Source: an uncultured Clostridia bacterium
Lineage (GTDB): Bacteria; Bacillota; Clostridia; UBA1381
DNA: 64,000 nt
Direction of reading: 5' to 3'
NCBI GenBank assembly: GCA_934489015.1
Contig: CAKSSN010000003.1
Location: 1-64,000, forward strand
The notes below the pieces were generated by a model. The model saw only the letters and a program-made list of their open reading frames with translations. It was not told the origin of the DNA and did not search any database. Below, in pieces: positions 34,401 through 41,701 of this stretch. A program made the translations under genes and the position numbers. Numbering within the stretch: the first letter of the stretch is position 1; every line of letters starts with the position of its first letter.

Positions 34401-35102
34401 AGCGTGAGATCGGTGTCAAATGATGACGGCAACCAGGTGTTTGAAATAAGTCTTTATACCGGCGGAAGCGAAAACGTAAAAACATTTAAAACAAATGTCG
34501 ACTGCACAGAGTATACCAACATTGACGGACATCATAATGATGTAAACAGGTTAAATACCGGTGATGTTATAATCTTTACTGTCGATAGTGAAAACAAAAT
34601 AAAGTCAATAAACAGAATTTTTTCGGCAGGCTCTATGCTTAGAAGGGGATATTATTTCTCGTTTGACAATGCATATGAATATTTAAGCGGAATTGAGTAT
34701 ATTTCCGATGATAAGGTGAAAACGCATATTGATAAATGGGATCAGCTTAATTATGTGTCTGTCGGCGGAGGAATACCGGTATATGATGAGGATTTTGATT
34801 TGAGCGCTGCAAATATTAGCGGAAGCTATGGAAACTATTTTTCGGATAAAACAAACAGCTTTTATGTTGATGAAAATAATGTAAATGTGTTTGTTTATGA
34901 CCCTGCCGCTTCAAATCTGATAAGCGTACAGTCGTATTCGGACGTCAATTATGAAAGAATTCCTTCATCCTATATTAAAGATGACAGTTATCTTTGGAGC
35001 GAAATGGATAAAGACTACGGCGGATATTGTCCGGGATTTGTATTTTATAAGGCAGTTTACGGAGATGTAACGGATATACTTTATATCGCTCCGGCAGAGT
35101 AA
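31467..35102 (+). CDS. large secreted repeat protein of unknown function
   Basis: A 1211-residue protein with a clear signal peptide (about 1-24, 'FLLCLSLILGGISAPASA'). No SLH, LPxTG or other anchor is seen at either end, so it may be released or held by partners. The body is acidic, rich in Ser, Asp, Tyr and Ile, and appears to be beta-rich. A loosely repeated unit recurs: 'EGAVVTVYYDGDDLRCAQNV', 'VGDVLTLYFNSEDDFVQSKN' and 'TGDVIIFTVDSENKIKSIN', each followed by a strand-rich stretch and a 'G.V..' turn. I recognise no catalytic motif. The start at 31467 has AAAGGGAG 8 nt upstream and follows a perfect promoter; the long in-frame reading before it runs through the tRNA and is not coding. An exported cell-surface or matrix protein is the most one can infer. 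Confidence 0.8.
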   Translation: MKRYFYFLLCLSLILGGISAPASAADAENFFTAIIDSVKQKNGDPKIIFSNCEETSGVYTMDSDVSYTYLKNGKPSDISSLTEGAVVTVYYDGDDLRCAQNVRFEICDKTISGRVEDLSDQSCTVDGKQYDICGYLWLSEGEWYTFSLDITGRIANARVDYSKHNYAVFEGFENAEAEEVRVKLITFSGDRITLKAANEDIIRKIDGVMLGEMLEYSLDSNGRLSEINNIKSYETSGTFKANKVFPAYLSDKTYMLDLTELFDGDDTTNDVRRFSLDRFREGCEYTLLYSKGLEYEDGSVVLCAVTQGFQDVDVADPFSVVTGNKNGVISIIDRNNPNGASFKADVPAKAGDIIAYSIGYSGSIFKLYSLPSADVTRQGITTNSAEEFITGSTSGGYISTDIYKWDSTNFAFGIVSETDSGYIELEYPNKENEAFRVADDCFVMEYNALTQKTFKSDFGNIKPSYEDGYASCAYLKIYNDAVTDIYYIPSVIAQESFEKIYNNPFEFNFDGAAVTAKGLYPLFDTPAFYAASYSGSKMLGAEKLSNGQSIGSNENADGIKLFTMSSENINKPLAAAETLSNIESIEFVNIGSDGGISINAEDIASVSRESIEIRGEIYRLDDDVTTYINGYLCDIQSLDKYLTRPDVLTIYDTDGNGRYDVIKIKHAHWGIVKDIRVSGQMMKIYFSSGSMAQNSIALYTDGYHGYRITDGENEIKASDIAVGDVLTLYFNSEDDFVQSKNVLIEVTKPFTAVASEASRDNDSLEIIINSKKYFTQSIDITAGINAIWYVTSLGEIVDVYELSENTSYGIIDRVYEDRSSKMYIRIITADGKLVTLEPRRAQIYSDAKGICYSQDGSLNDISQRIVSYRASDEGKLASLSKTDTISGTNSYNARAKRFGISRIDDSTKILDFSEMNYGDWQNISDYSEDDFCPLTMSALVDEKPYEAVICDSDKAAQFMLILKGNAQINEDTPFSVVESVRSVSNDDGNQVFEISLYTGGSENVKTFKTNVDCTEYTNIDGHHNDVNRLNTGDVIIFTVDSENKIKSINRIFSAGSMLRRGYYFSFDNAYEYLSGIEYISDDKVKTHIDKWDQLNYVSVGGGIPVYDEDFDLSAANISGSYGNYFSDKTNSFYVDENNVNVFVYDPAASNLISVQSYSDVNYERIPSSYIKDDSYLWSEMDKDYGGYCPGFVFYKAVYGDVTDILYIAPAE

Positions 35103-35112
35103 AACAATAAAT

Positions 35113-35165
35113 AAAGGGCTGCTGCAAACGAACATTAAAAGCTCATTTGCGGCAGCCCTTTGAAA
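35113..35165. terminator. bidirectional terminator
   Basis: Sixteen-bp stem AAAGGGCTGCTGCAAA / TTTGCGGCAGCCCTTT (35113-35128, 35146-35161; one G-U pair) between convergent genes. Confidence 0.8.
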
Positions 35166-35177
35166 TTTTATAAAATT

Positions 35178-35753
35178 TTATTTTTTTGATCTCATTTTTA
35201 CGAGCCGAACGATTACGGGGCTTAAAATCATATTTATCGCAAGCTCAAATATGAAGTTTCCGCCGACCATACCGAATATAAGGTATTTTGCGGCGTTTTC
35301 AAAGCCGAGAGCCTGTCCCCACTCCGTTATCTGCGGCATGAAAAACACCTTGCAGCCTAAAAGAAATATTCCCGTGTTTACAACAGGGCATACAAAAGCT
35401 GCCGCAAAGGTTGCTAATACGGAGCCTGTTTTTTCGAGAGCCTTATACACAAGCCCTGACAAGTAGCCTGCAAGCACGCCCTTTAAAATTACGGTGCACA
35501 GCGTTCCGGGGATACTGACTGCCAGGAAAGCCGAGCTGTCCATGCACAAGACCGTAACCGAAAACACAAATCCGAGCCATGCTCCCGCTGCCGGGCCGCA
35601 CAATGCTCCGCCAATGACAATCGGCATAAGCACGAGCGAAATCGAAAACGGACCAAACCGTACGAATGAGCCGAGCAGCTGCAGAATTACCACAATTGCC
35701 GTAAGCAGACCGTAGGTCACCAGCGTTTTTGTCGATGTTTTTTTCTCTTCCAT
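35178..35753 (-). CDS. ECF transporter S component
   Basis: A 191-residue membrane protein with about six hydrophobic helices and the S-component look: an N-terminal 'TLVTYGLLTAIVVILQLLGSF', then 'FSISLVLMPIVIGGALCGPAAGAWLGFVFSVTVL', written here as adjoining helices. S components capture a vitamin or metal and work with a shared EcfA-A'-T module, which is not in this window. The substrate is not readable and no riboswitch is seen in the short leader that might reveal it. AGGAGG lies 8 nt before ATG 35753; the ATG at 35801 precedes that site. It follows gyrB by 85 nt. Confidence 0.8.
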   Translation of the reverse strand: MEEKKTSTKTLVTYGLLTAIVVILQLLGSFVRFGPFSISLVLMPIVIGGALCGPAAGAWLGFVFSVTVLCMDSSAFLAVSIPGTLCTVILKGVLAGYLSGLVYKALEKTGSVLATFAAAFVCPVVNTGIFLLGCKVFFMPQITEWGQALGFENAAKYLIFGMVGGNFIFELAINMILSPVIVRLVKMRSKK

Positions 35754-35838
35754 AAAATAAATCCTCCTTGCTGTCACTCGATCACCTGCGTACCGATGCA
35801 ACGCATATTTAATTTATATATAAAAGCCGCATCGGCTG

Positions 35839-37764
35839 TTATATATCAAGATTTGATACATATTTTGCGTGTTTTTCTATGAATTCACGTCTTGGCTCAA
35901 CCTTTTCGCCCATAAGTATTGTAAAGGTTTCGTCGGCAAGCTGAGCGTCCTCAAGCTCAACTCTGAGCATTGTTCTTGTTTCGGGATTCATTGTCGTTTC
36001 CCAAAGCTCCTCCGAGTCCATCTCACCAAGACCTTTATATCTCTGAACCTTTGCGCCGGGACCCATTTCTGCCGTAAGCGCGTCACGCTCTGCTTCGGAA
36101 AAGGCAAAGCGCTCCTGATAATTTTTGTTCTTGCCCTTGAATACCTTGAAAAGCGGCGGCTGAGCAAGATATATATGACCTCCGTCTATAAGCGGGCGCA
36201 TATAACGGAAAAAGAATGTCAGAAGCAGTGTTCTGATATGTGAGCCGTCGACATCGGCATCGGCCATAATGATTATTTTTCCGTATTTAAGCTTTGTAAG
36301 GTCTATATCCTCGCCGATACCCGCTCCGAGCGCCTGTATAATCGGGAGAAGCTTTTCATTTGAATAAACCTTGTCTATTCTTGACTTTTCAACGTTAAGC
36401 ATTTTTCCCCAAAGCGGAAGAATAGCCTGAAAACGTCTGTTTCTTCCCTGCTTTGCGGAGCCGCCTGCCGAGTCCCCCTCGACGATATAAAGCTCTGCAT
36501 AATCCGTGTTTTCATCGGTACATCTTGCAAGTTTGCCCAAAAGTGATGAATTGTTTGCGGCGGATTTGCTTCTTGTAGCTTCTCTTGCCTTTTTTGCCGC
36601 CTCGCGCGCTCTTGAAGCTGTGATTGTTTTATCTATAATTATTCTCGAAACCTTCGGGTTTTCTTCAAGAAATGCCGCAAGCTTGTCATTGAGCGCCGTT
36701 TCAACAAGCGTTCTCGCTTCGCTGTTTCCGAGCTTTGTTTTTGTCTGTCCCTCAAACTGCGCCTCCGTAACCTTAACGCTGATTATTGCGGTCAAACCCT
36801 CTCTTGTGTCCTCTCCTGAAAGATTTTGATCCTTTTCCTTAAGGAAGTTATATTTTCTCGCATAGTCGTTTATTACTCTTGTAAGACCCGATTTAAAGCC
36901 CGTTTCATGAGTTCCGCCGTCCATTGTATGAATGTTGTTTGCAAAGCTCATTATAACCTCGTTATATGAGGTTGTGTACTGCATTGCAACCTCAACCTCC
37001 ATATTCTCGCGCTTTGCCTCAAAATATACAACATCGTCATGAATAGGAGTTTTGCTGCGGTTTAAGTATGTTACAAATTCCTTTATGCCGCCCTCTGCGT
37101 GCAAAGTGACAGGCTTAATATCCGGATTTCTCAAATCGGAAAAGATAATTTTTACGCCCTTGTTTAAGAAAGCCTGCTCTCTCAAACGCTTCAGAAGTGT
37201 GTCATAATCAAATTCAAGCGTTTCAAAAATTTCGGCGTCCGGAAGAAATGTAATTTTTGTTCCGGTCTTGTCGGTGTCGCCTATTATCTTTAGTTTGCAG
37301 GTCGGCTTGCCGCGCTGATAGCTTTGATAATAAACGTGCTTTCCGTCGGAAACCTCAACCTCAAGGCGCTCCGAAAGAGCATTTACGACAGATGAGCCGA
37401 CGCCGTGAAGTCCGCCCGAAACCTTATATCCGCCGCCGCCGAATTTGCCGCCCGCGTGAAGAATTGTGAGAACAACCTCAACCGTCGGAATGCCCTGCTG
37501 CGGATGAATACCGACAGGAATACCGCGTCCGTTGTCTATAACCGTAACGGAACCGTCGGCGTTTATATTAACTATAATTTCCGTGCAGTATCCGGCAAGT
37601 GCCTCGTCTATGGAGTTATCCACAATTTCATAAACAAGATGATGAAGTCCCGGTGCGGCGGTTGAGCCGATATACATACCCGGTCTTTTCCTTACCGCGT
37701 CAAGCCCTTCAAGCACTTGTATTTGATTTTCGTCGTATTTGGTTTCGATTTTATCCATACTCAT
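35839..37764 (-). CDS. gyrB: DNA gyrase subunit B
   Basis: ATPase subunit of gyrase, which with GyrA introduces negative supercoils. The 641-residue length and domains are normal: GHKL ATPase ('YEIVDNSIDEALAGYC', 'VIDNGRGIPVGIHP', 'GGLHGVGSSVVNALS'), transducer, then TOPRIM ('YIVEGDSAGGSAKQGR', 'IIIMADADVDGSHIRTLLL') and the C-terminal 'RYKGLGEMDSEELWETTMN'. ParE is a possible alternative, but the remB-recF neighbourhood argues for GyrB. gyrA is not adjacent; an ECF S component follows instead. AAAGGAA lies about 12 nt before ATG 37764; an ATG two codons later is possible. Last or near-last gene of the recJ operon. Confidence 0.96.
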   Translation of the reverse strand: MSMDKIETKYDENQIQVLEGLDAVRKRPGMYIGSTAAPGLHHLVYEIVDNSIDEALAGYCTEIIVNINADGSVTVIDNGRGIPVGIHPQQGIPTVEVVLTILHAGGKFGGGGYKVSGGLHGVGSSVVNALSERLEVEVSDGKHVYYQSYQRGKPTCKLKIIGDTDKTGTKITFLPDAEIFETLEFDYDTLLKRLREQAFLNKGVKIIFSDLRNPDIKPVTLHAEGGIKEFVTYLNRSKTPIHDDVVYFEAKRENMEVEVAMQYTTSYNEVIMSFANNIHTMDGGTHETGFKSGLTRVINDYARKYNFLKEKDQNLSGEDTREGLTAIISVKVTEAQFEGQTKTKLGNSEARTLVETALNDKLAAFLEENPKVSRIIIDKTITASRAREAAKKAREATRSKSAANNSSLLGKLARCTDENTDYAELYIVEGDSAGGSAKQGRNRRFQAILPLWGKMLNVEKSRIDKVYSNEKLLPIIQALGAGIGEDIDLTKLKYGKIIIMADADVDGSHIRTLLLTFFFRYMRPLIDGGHIYLAQPPLFKVFKGKNKNYQERFAFSEAERDALTAEMGPGAKVQRYKGLGEMDSEELWETTMNPETRTMLRVELEDAQLADETFTILMGEKVEPRREFIEKHAKYVSNLDI

Positions 37765-37823
37765 TTATAAAATTATTCCTTTCGATATATATTTATTATA
37801 GGTAATTGTAATTACCGAATATT

Positions 37824-38093
37824 TTATTTAAGCCAGCTGTCCTCCGACTGTCTTGATCTTTTAAGAAGCGTCTGCGTTGAAATTGACGATATGTAAACGC
37901 GGCATTTGCCGCCCTTTTGCGAAACGATAAAGGATTTCGGCAAATCGTCCGACGCATTTATAACGCTTCCCTTTTTTTCCGCGTCCGCGAGAAAATATCT
38001 GCCGCGCTTTGAAACGGTTGTATTGTCCATGTCAAAAACGCCGATTATATCATCTCCGTCAACCGAAAAATTATTTCCCAGATGAAGATACAT
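37824..38093 (-). CDS. remB: RemB/YaaB-type regulator (DUF370)
   Basis: An 89-residue protein: 'MYLHLGNNFSVDGDDIIGVF', 'DMDNTTVSKRGRYFL' and 'KSFIVSQKGGKCRVYISSIS' match the extracellular matrix regulator RemB/YaaB found between recF and gyrB in Firmicutes. RemA of Bacillus, a related protein, is a DNA-binding activator of matrix genes; the role of RemB is less clear. Its start overlaps the recF stop region by 23 nt, which supports coupled translation in the operon. Confidence 0.92.
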   Translation of the reverse strand: MYLHLGNNFSVDGDDIIGVFDMDNTTVSKRGRYFLADAEKKGSVINASDDLPKSFIVSQKGGKCRVYISSISTQTLLKRSRQSEDSWLK

Positions 38094-39183
38094 CGTTTAT
38101 CCCCCTGTCCTCGATTTTATTGTTCTGAACATAAAACAGCTTGGCGCCGTGTCTGTTCTCAAAAAAGTCCATATCCGTGCAGGTTATAAGCACCTGCTTG
38201 CCGATAATCCTCTCCCAGAGATACATTCGTCTGTTAATGTCAAGCTCGGAGAGTATATCGTCGAGAAGAAGCACGGGATATTCTCCGGTTTTTGCGAAAA
38301 TATAGTCCGCTTCGGCAATTTTCATTGCCAGTGCGCAGGTTCTTTGCTGCCCCTGCGACGCGTATATTCTCGCGTCAAGCTCACCTATTAAAACAGAAAT
38401 ATCATCGCGCTGTATTCCGTGCCGCATTGCAGAAGCGAAAATCTCGCTTCTTTGGTTTTTTTCAAGAAATTCAAATATATCCTTTTTATTTTCGACGGGC
38501 AGGTTAGGCTCATAGGAAACGGTGAGCTTTTCGCCCGATATATCCGCTCCGACGGCTCTGCAAAGCTCTGCAAGCTCCGAAATAAAATCACGTCTGTGCT
38601 GCATTATTTTTTCTGCCGTTTCGGCAAGCCTGTCGTTCCATACCGATAGGTACGGATCGCTTTGCGCTCCGCTTTTTTTCAGCGATTTGAGCAATGTGTT
38701 TTTCTCCGATGCTGCCTTTTGATATTCCGAAAGCGCCGACATATATGACGGATACATTCTGCAAATTGCCGCGTCGATAAATTTTCGTCTGCCCGACGGT
38801 GAGCCCTTTACAAGCGACAGGTCATCCGGCGAAAACATAACAACCTTCATGTAGCTCATCAGTCGGCTCAGCTTTGTAATAGGAACATTGTTTACCGTAA
38901 CAAGCTTTTTTCCGCCTCTGCTCAGCTTCATAACGGCGGTGTACGACCTTTGGCTGTTTTCAAATTCAAGTGTTACGGCGGCGGTTTTGCTGCCGAAATT
39001 AATCATTTCCGAATCCTGCTTCGCTCTGTGGCTTTTGCCATGCGCAAATAGGTAAACAGCTTCAAGAATATTCGTTTTGCCGTTTGCGTTATTGCCTAAG
39101 ATAATATTTGTCGACGGTGAAAATTCAACCGTCTGTTCCTCGTAATTTCTGAAATTTTTAAGTATCAGCCTGTTTACACGCAT
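38071..39183 (-). CDS. recF: DNA replication and repair protein RecF
   Basis: SMC-like ATPase that loads RecA at gaps together with RecO and RecR. The 370-residue protein has Walker A G30-N-N-A-N-G-K-T37, the signature 'SQGQQRTCALAMKIAEA' and Walker B 'YPVLLLDDILSELD'. It is typical in length. It begins 2 nt after the yaaA stop and overlaps remB at its end, the usual yaaA-recF-remB order. dnaN, normally just upstream of yaaA, is absent; relA takes its place. Confidence 0.97.
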   Translation of the reverse strand: MRVNRLILKNFRNYEEQTVEFSPSTNIILGNNANGKTNILEAVYLFAHGKSHRAKQDSEMINFGSKTAAVTLEFENSQRSYTAVMKLSRGGKKLVTVNNVPITKLSRLMSYMKVVMFSPDDLSLVKGSPSGRRKFIDAAICRMYPSYMSALSEYQKAASEKNTLLKSLKKSGAQSDPYLSVWNDRLAETAEKIMQHRRDFISELAELCRAVGADISGEKLTVSYEPNLPVENKKDIFEFLEKNQRSEIFASAMRHGIQRDDISVLIGELDARIYASQGQQRTCALAMKIAEADYIFAKTGEYPVLLLDDILSELDINRRMYLWERIIGKQVLITCTDMDFFENRHGAKLFYVQNNKIEDRGINDVSSSGK

Positions 39184-39185
39184 AA

Positions 39186-39404
39186 TCAGATTATTTTAAC
39201 GGTTTGTTCCTCGTCAAGACTGACGCAAACCGTATCTCCCGCGCGGAGCTTCTTGCCACGCATGGTGCAGATTTCGCCGTTTACGCTGACAATTTCGTCC
39301 GCTATCATATCCTTTGCCATGCTTCCGCTGTCGGCAATTCCGGAAAATTTAAGAAGCTGATCGAGCTTTATATATTCCGTAGATATTTTTATATCCTGAG
39401 TCAT
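39186..39404 (-). CDS. yaaA: S4-domain RNA-binding protein YaaA
   Basis: A 72-residue protein made of a single S4-like RNA-binding domain: 'YIKLDQLLKFSGIADSGSMAKDMI' (split over two helices), then 'VSVNGEICTMRGKKLRAGDTV'. It is a regular member of the dnaN-yaaA-recF cluster and is linked to ribosome assembly in Bacillus. GGAGG lies 7 nt before the ATG. It lies 15 nt after the relA stop. Confidence 0.92.
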   Translation of the reverse strand: MTQDIKISTEYIKLDQLLKFSGIADSGSMAKDMIADEIVSVNGEICTMRGKKLRAGDTVCVSLDEEQTVKII

Positions 39405-39419
39405 TTTATACCTCCGTTT

Positions 39420-41648
39420 TTAGTTTGAAATTCTTGAAACGTTCAAAACATCCGGCAGCTGATGAATTTTCTTAACCACGTTTGAAAGCTCATATGTGCT
39501 TGAAATTTCAATCCCGACCTGAAGCACTGCGATATTCTTTTTATTCACAAATGCATTGACCGTTTTGCACGTTATATTCAAATCCTTTAAAAGCGCGGAT
39601 ATTTCAAACATTATTCCGGCTCTTTCGTGAGCCTCGATCTGAATGTTTGCAACATATGAATTTGAAGAATTATCTGCCCATGCAACGTCGATAAACCTTG
39701 CCTTGTCCTCTTCCGAAAGCACCTCAGGGCGCATATTTGGGCAGTCCGCGCGGTGTACTGAAACGCCTCTGCCTTTAGTGATAAATCCTACAATTTCATC
39801 TCCCGGAACAGGGCTGCAACAGCCTGCAAGACGAACAAGACAGTTGTCTATTCCCTTGACGATTATGCCCTTGCCCGACTGCGTTTTTGAAACGGTTGTC
39901 GGAGTTTTGTCGGCAACAAGCGGAGCTTCGCGCCGCTCCTGCTCTTTTTGTTCAAGCTTTAGGTCATCTCTGAGCCTAAGCACTATTTTCTGCGCCGTTA
40001 CGGCTCCGTAGCCGACGCCGGCGTATAAATCGTCAATATTCTGATAGCAGTATCTTTTAAGAAGCCGTGAAACCCACTCGTCCCTGAAAAGCTGTGCATG
40101 GGTAAAGCCTATGCGCTTTAATTCGCGCTCTATAAGGTCTTTTCCGTGCGCTATATTGTCGCTTCTGTTTTGCTTTTTGAACCATTGATTTATTTTGCTC
40201 TTTGCCTGATTTGTGCGCACAATTTTAAGCCAGTCAAGGCTCGGACCGTGCGTGTTGTTTGCAAGTATTTCAACTATTTCTCCGTTTTTGAGTATATAGT
40301 TGTTCGGAACAATTTTTCCGTTGACCTTAGCGCCGCTCATTTTATAGCCGACCTGAGAGTGAATTGCAAATGCAAAATCTATTACCGTGCTTTTTGCCGG
40401 CAGACAGATTACCTTGCCCTGCGGAGTAAACACGAAAACCTCATCTGCGAACAAATCAATTTTAAGCGTGCTTAAAAAGTCGTCGCTGTCAACGTTGTTC
40501 ATCTGTGTTTCGAGAAGCTGACGAACCCATTCAAGCTTTGAATCCAGCGGATCCTCTCCCGAAACACCCTCTTTGTATTTCCAGTGTGCCGCAATACCGT
40601 TTTCGGCAACTCTGTCCATTTCAAAGGTGCGTATCTGAATTTCAAACGGAATACCGTTTTCTCCTATAACGGTTGTATGAAGCGACTGATACATATTCGG
40701 CTTCGGCATTGCTATATAGTCCTTAACACGCATAGGAACGGGCGTATACATTTCATGGACCATACCCAAAACGGCATAGCAGTCCGCAACCGTGTTTACA
40801 ATTACTCTTGCGGCAAAAAGGTCGTAAAGCTCATCTATTGTTTTGTTTTGAGTATACATTTTTCTGAATATACTGTAAAAATGCTTTGCTCTGCCCTTCA
40901 CAATGCCCTTTATGCCTGCCTGAGCGATTTTTTCTTTGATTTTTTCAATAATATGTTTTATATATTCCTCGCGCTCGCTGCGCTTTTGATTTATGCTTTC
41001 TCTTATTTCCTCATACGCTACGGGGTCAAGATATTTAAGTGAGAGATCTTCAAGCTCTATTTTTATCTTTGACATACCCAAGCGATGAGCAAGCGGCGCG
41101 TATACTTCAAGCGTTTCGCGCGCCTTTTCAAGCTGCTTTTCGTGGCTCATTGCCGACAGCGTTCTCATATTGTGAAGCCTGTCGATAAGCTTTATTATGA
41201 CAACTCTTATGTCCTTTGCCATAGCAAGAAACATTTTTCTGAGGTTTTCAACCTGCTGCTCCTCAAGCGTGGAGTATTGCAGCTTTGTCAGCTTTGTAAC
41301 GCCGTCAACCAGCTCGGCAACCTCCGTGCCGAAAATTGTTTTTAAATTGTCAAGAGAATACGGCGTATCCTCAACAACGTCATGCAGCATACAGCCCGTT
41401 ATCGCCGTAACGTCAAGCGACATCTGAGATGCTATATACGCAATTTGAACAGGGTGATTTATATATGCCTCTCCCGAACGGCGATACTGATTTTCGTGCG
41501 CATGCTTTGCAAGCCGGTACGCAACATAAATCATATCGGTGTTTGCCTGAGGATTGCTTGCCTTGACCGTTTCGATTATTTTGTCAACAACCGCATCGGT
41601 GTCTTCGCTGCAGTCTATAGGTTTGTCGTGTTCGATTATATTTTCCAT
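39420..41648 (-). CDS. relA: bifunctional (p)ppGpp synthetase/hydrolase
   Basis: Rel/SpoT-type enzyme that makes and degrades (p)ppGpp, the stringent response signal. The 742-residue protein has all domains: HD hydrolase with H89-D90 in 'GCMLHDVVEDTP', synthetase with 'FAARVIVNTVADCYAVLG' and 'YIAMPKPNMYQSLHTTV', TGS ('VFVFTPQGKVICLPAKSTVIDFA', about 405-465, given in part), a zinc-finger/helical region ('VRLAGCCSPVPGDEIVGF'), and a C-terminal ACT domain. Both halves look active. recJ lies 53 nt upstream; the apt gene that often sits between recJ and relA is missing. Ribosome binding site GGGAAGTGA. Confidence 0.97.
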   Translation of the reverse strand: MENIIEHDKPIDCSEDTDAVVDKIIETVKASNPQANTDMIYVAYRLAKHAHENQYRRSGEAYINHPVQIAYIASQMSLDVTAITGCMLHDVVEDTPYSLDNLKTIFGTEVAELVDGVTKLTKLQYSTLEEQQVENLRKMFLAMAKDIRVVIIKLIDRLHNMRTLSAMSHEKQLEKARETLEVYAPLAHRLGMSKIKIELEDLSLKYLDPVAYEEIRESINQKRSEREEYIKHIIEKIKEKIAQAGIKGIVKGRAKHFYSIFRKMYTQNKTIDELYDLFAARVIVNTVADCYAVLGMVHEMYTPVPMRVKDYIAMPKPNMYQSLHTTVIGENGIPFEIQIRTFEMDRVAENGIAAHWKYKEGVSGEDPLDSKLEWVRQLLETQMNNVDSDDFLSTLKIDLFADEVFVFTPQGKVICLPAKSTVIDFAFAIHSQVGYKMSGAKVNGKIVPNNYILKNGEIVEILANNTHGPSLDWLKIVRTNQAKSKINQWFKKQNRSDNIAHGKDLIERELKRIGFTHAQLFRDEWVSRLLKRYCYQNIDDLYAGVGYGAVTAQKIVLRLRDDLKLEQKEQERREAPLVADKTPTTVSKTQSGKGIIVKGIDNCLVRLAGCCSPVPGDEIVGFITKGRGVSVHRADCPNMRPEVLSEEDKARFIDVAWADNSSNSYVANIQIEAHERAGIMFEISALLKDLNITCKTVNAFVNKKNIAVLQVGIEISSTYELSNVVKKIHQLPDVLNVSRISN

Positions 41649-41701
41649 AGATAAATCACTTCCCTGCTGTATGAGGTATAATTCATATGTATATTATGCC
41701 A

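Noticed and set aside
37616..37624. TTATCCACA, a perfect DnaA-box sequence, near origin-type genes
   Set aside because: It lies inside the conserved GyrB coding text for VDNSIDEA on the minus strand and has no neighbouring boxes, so it is explained by codons.
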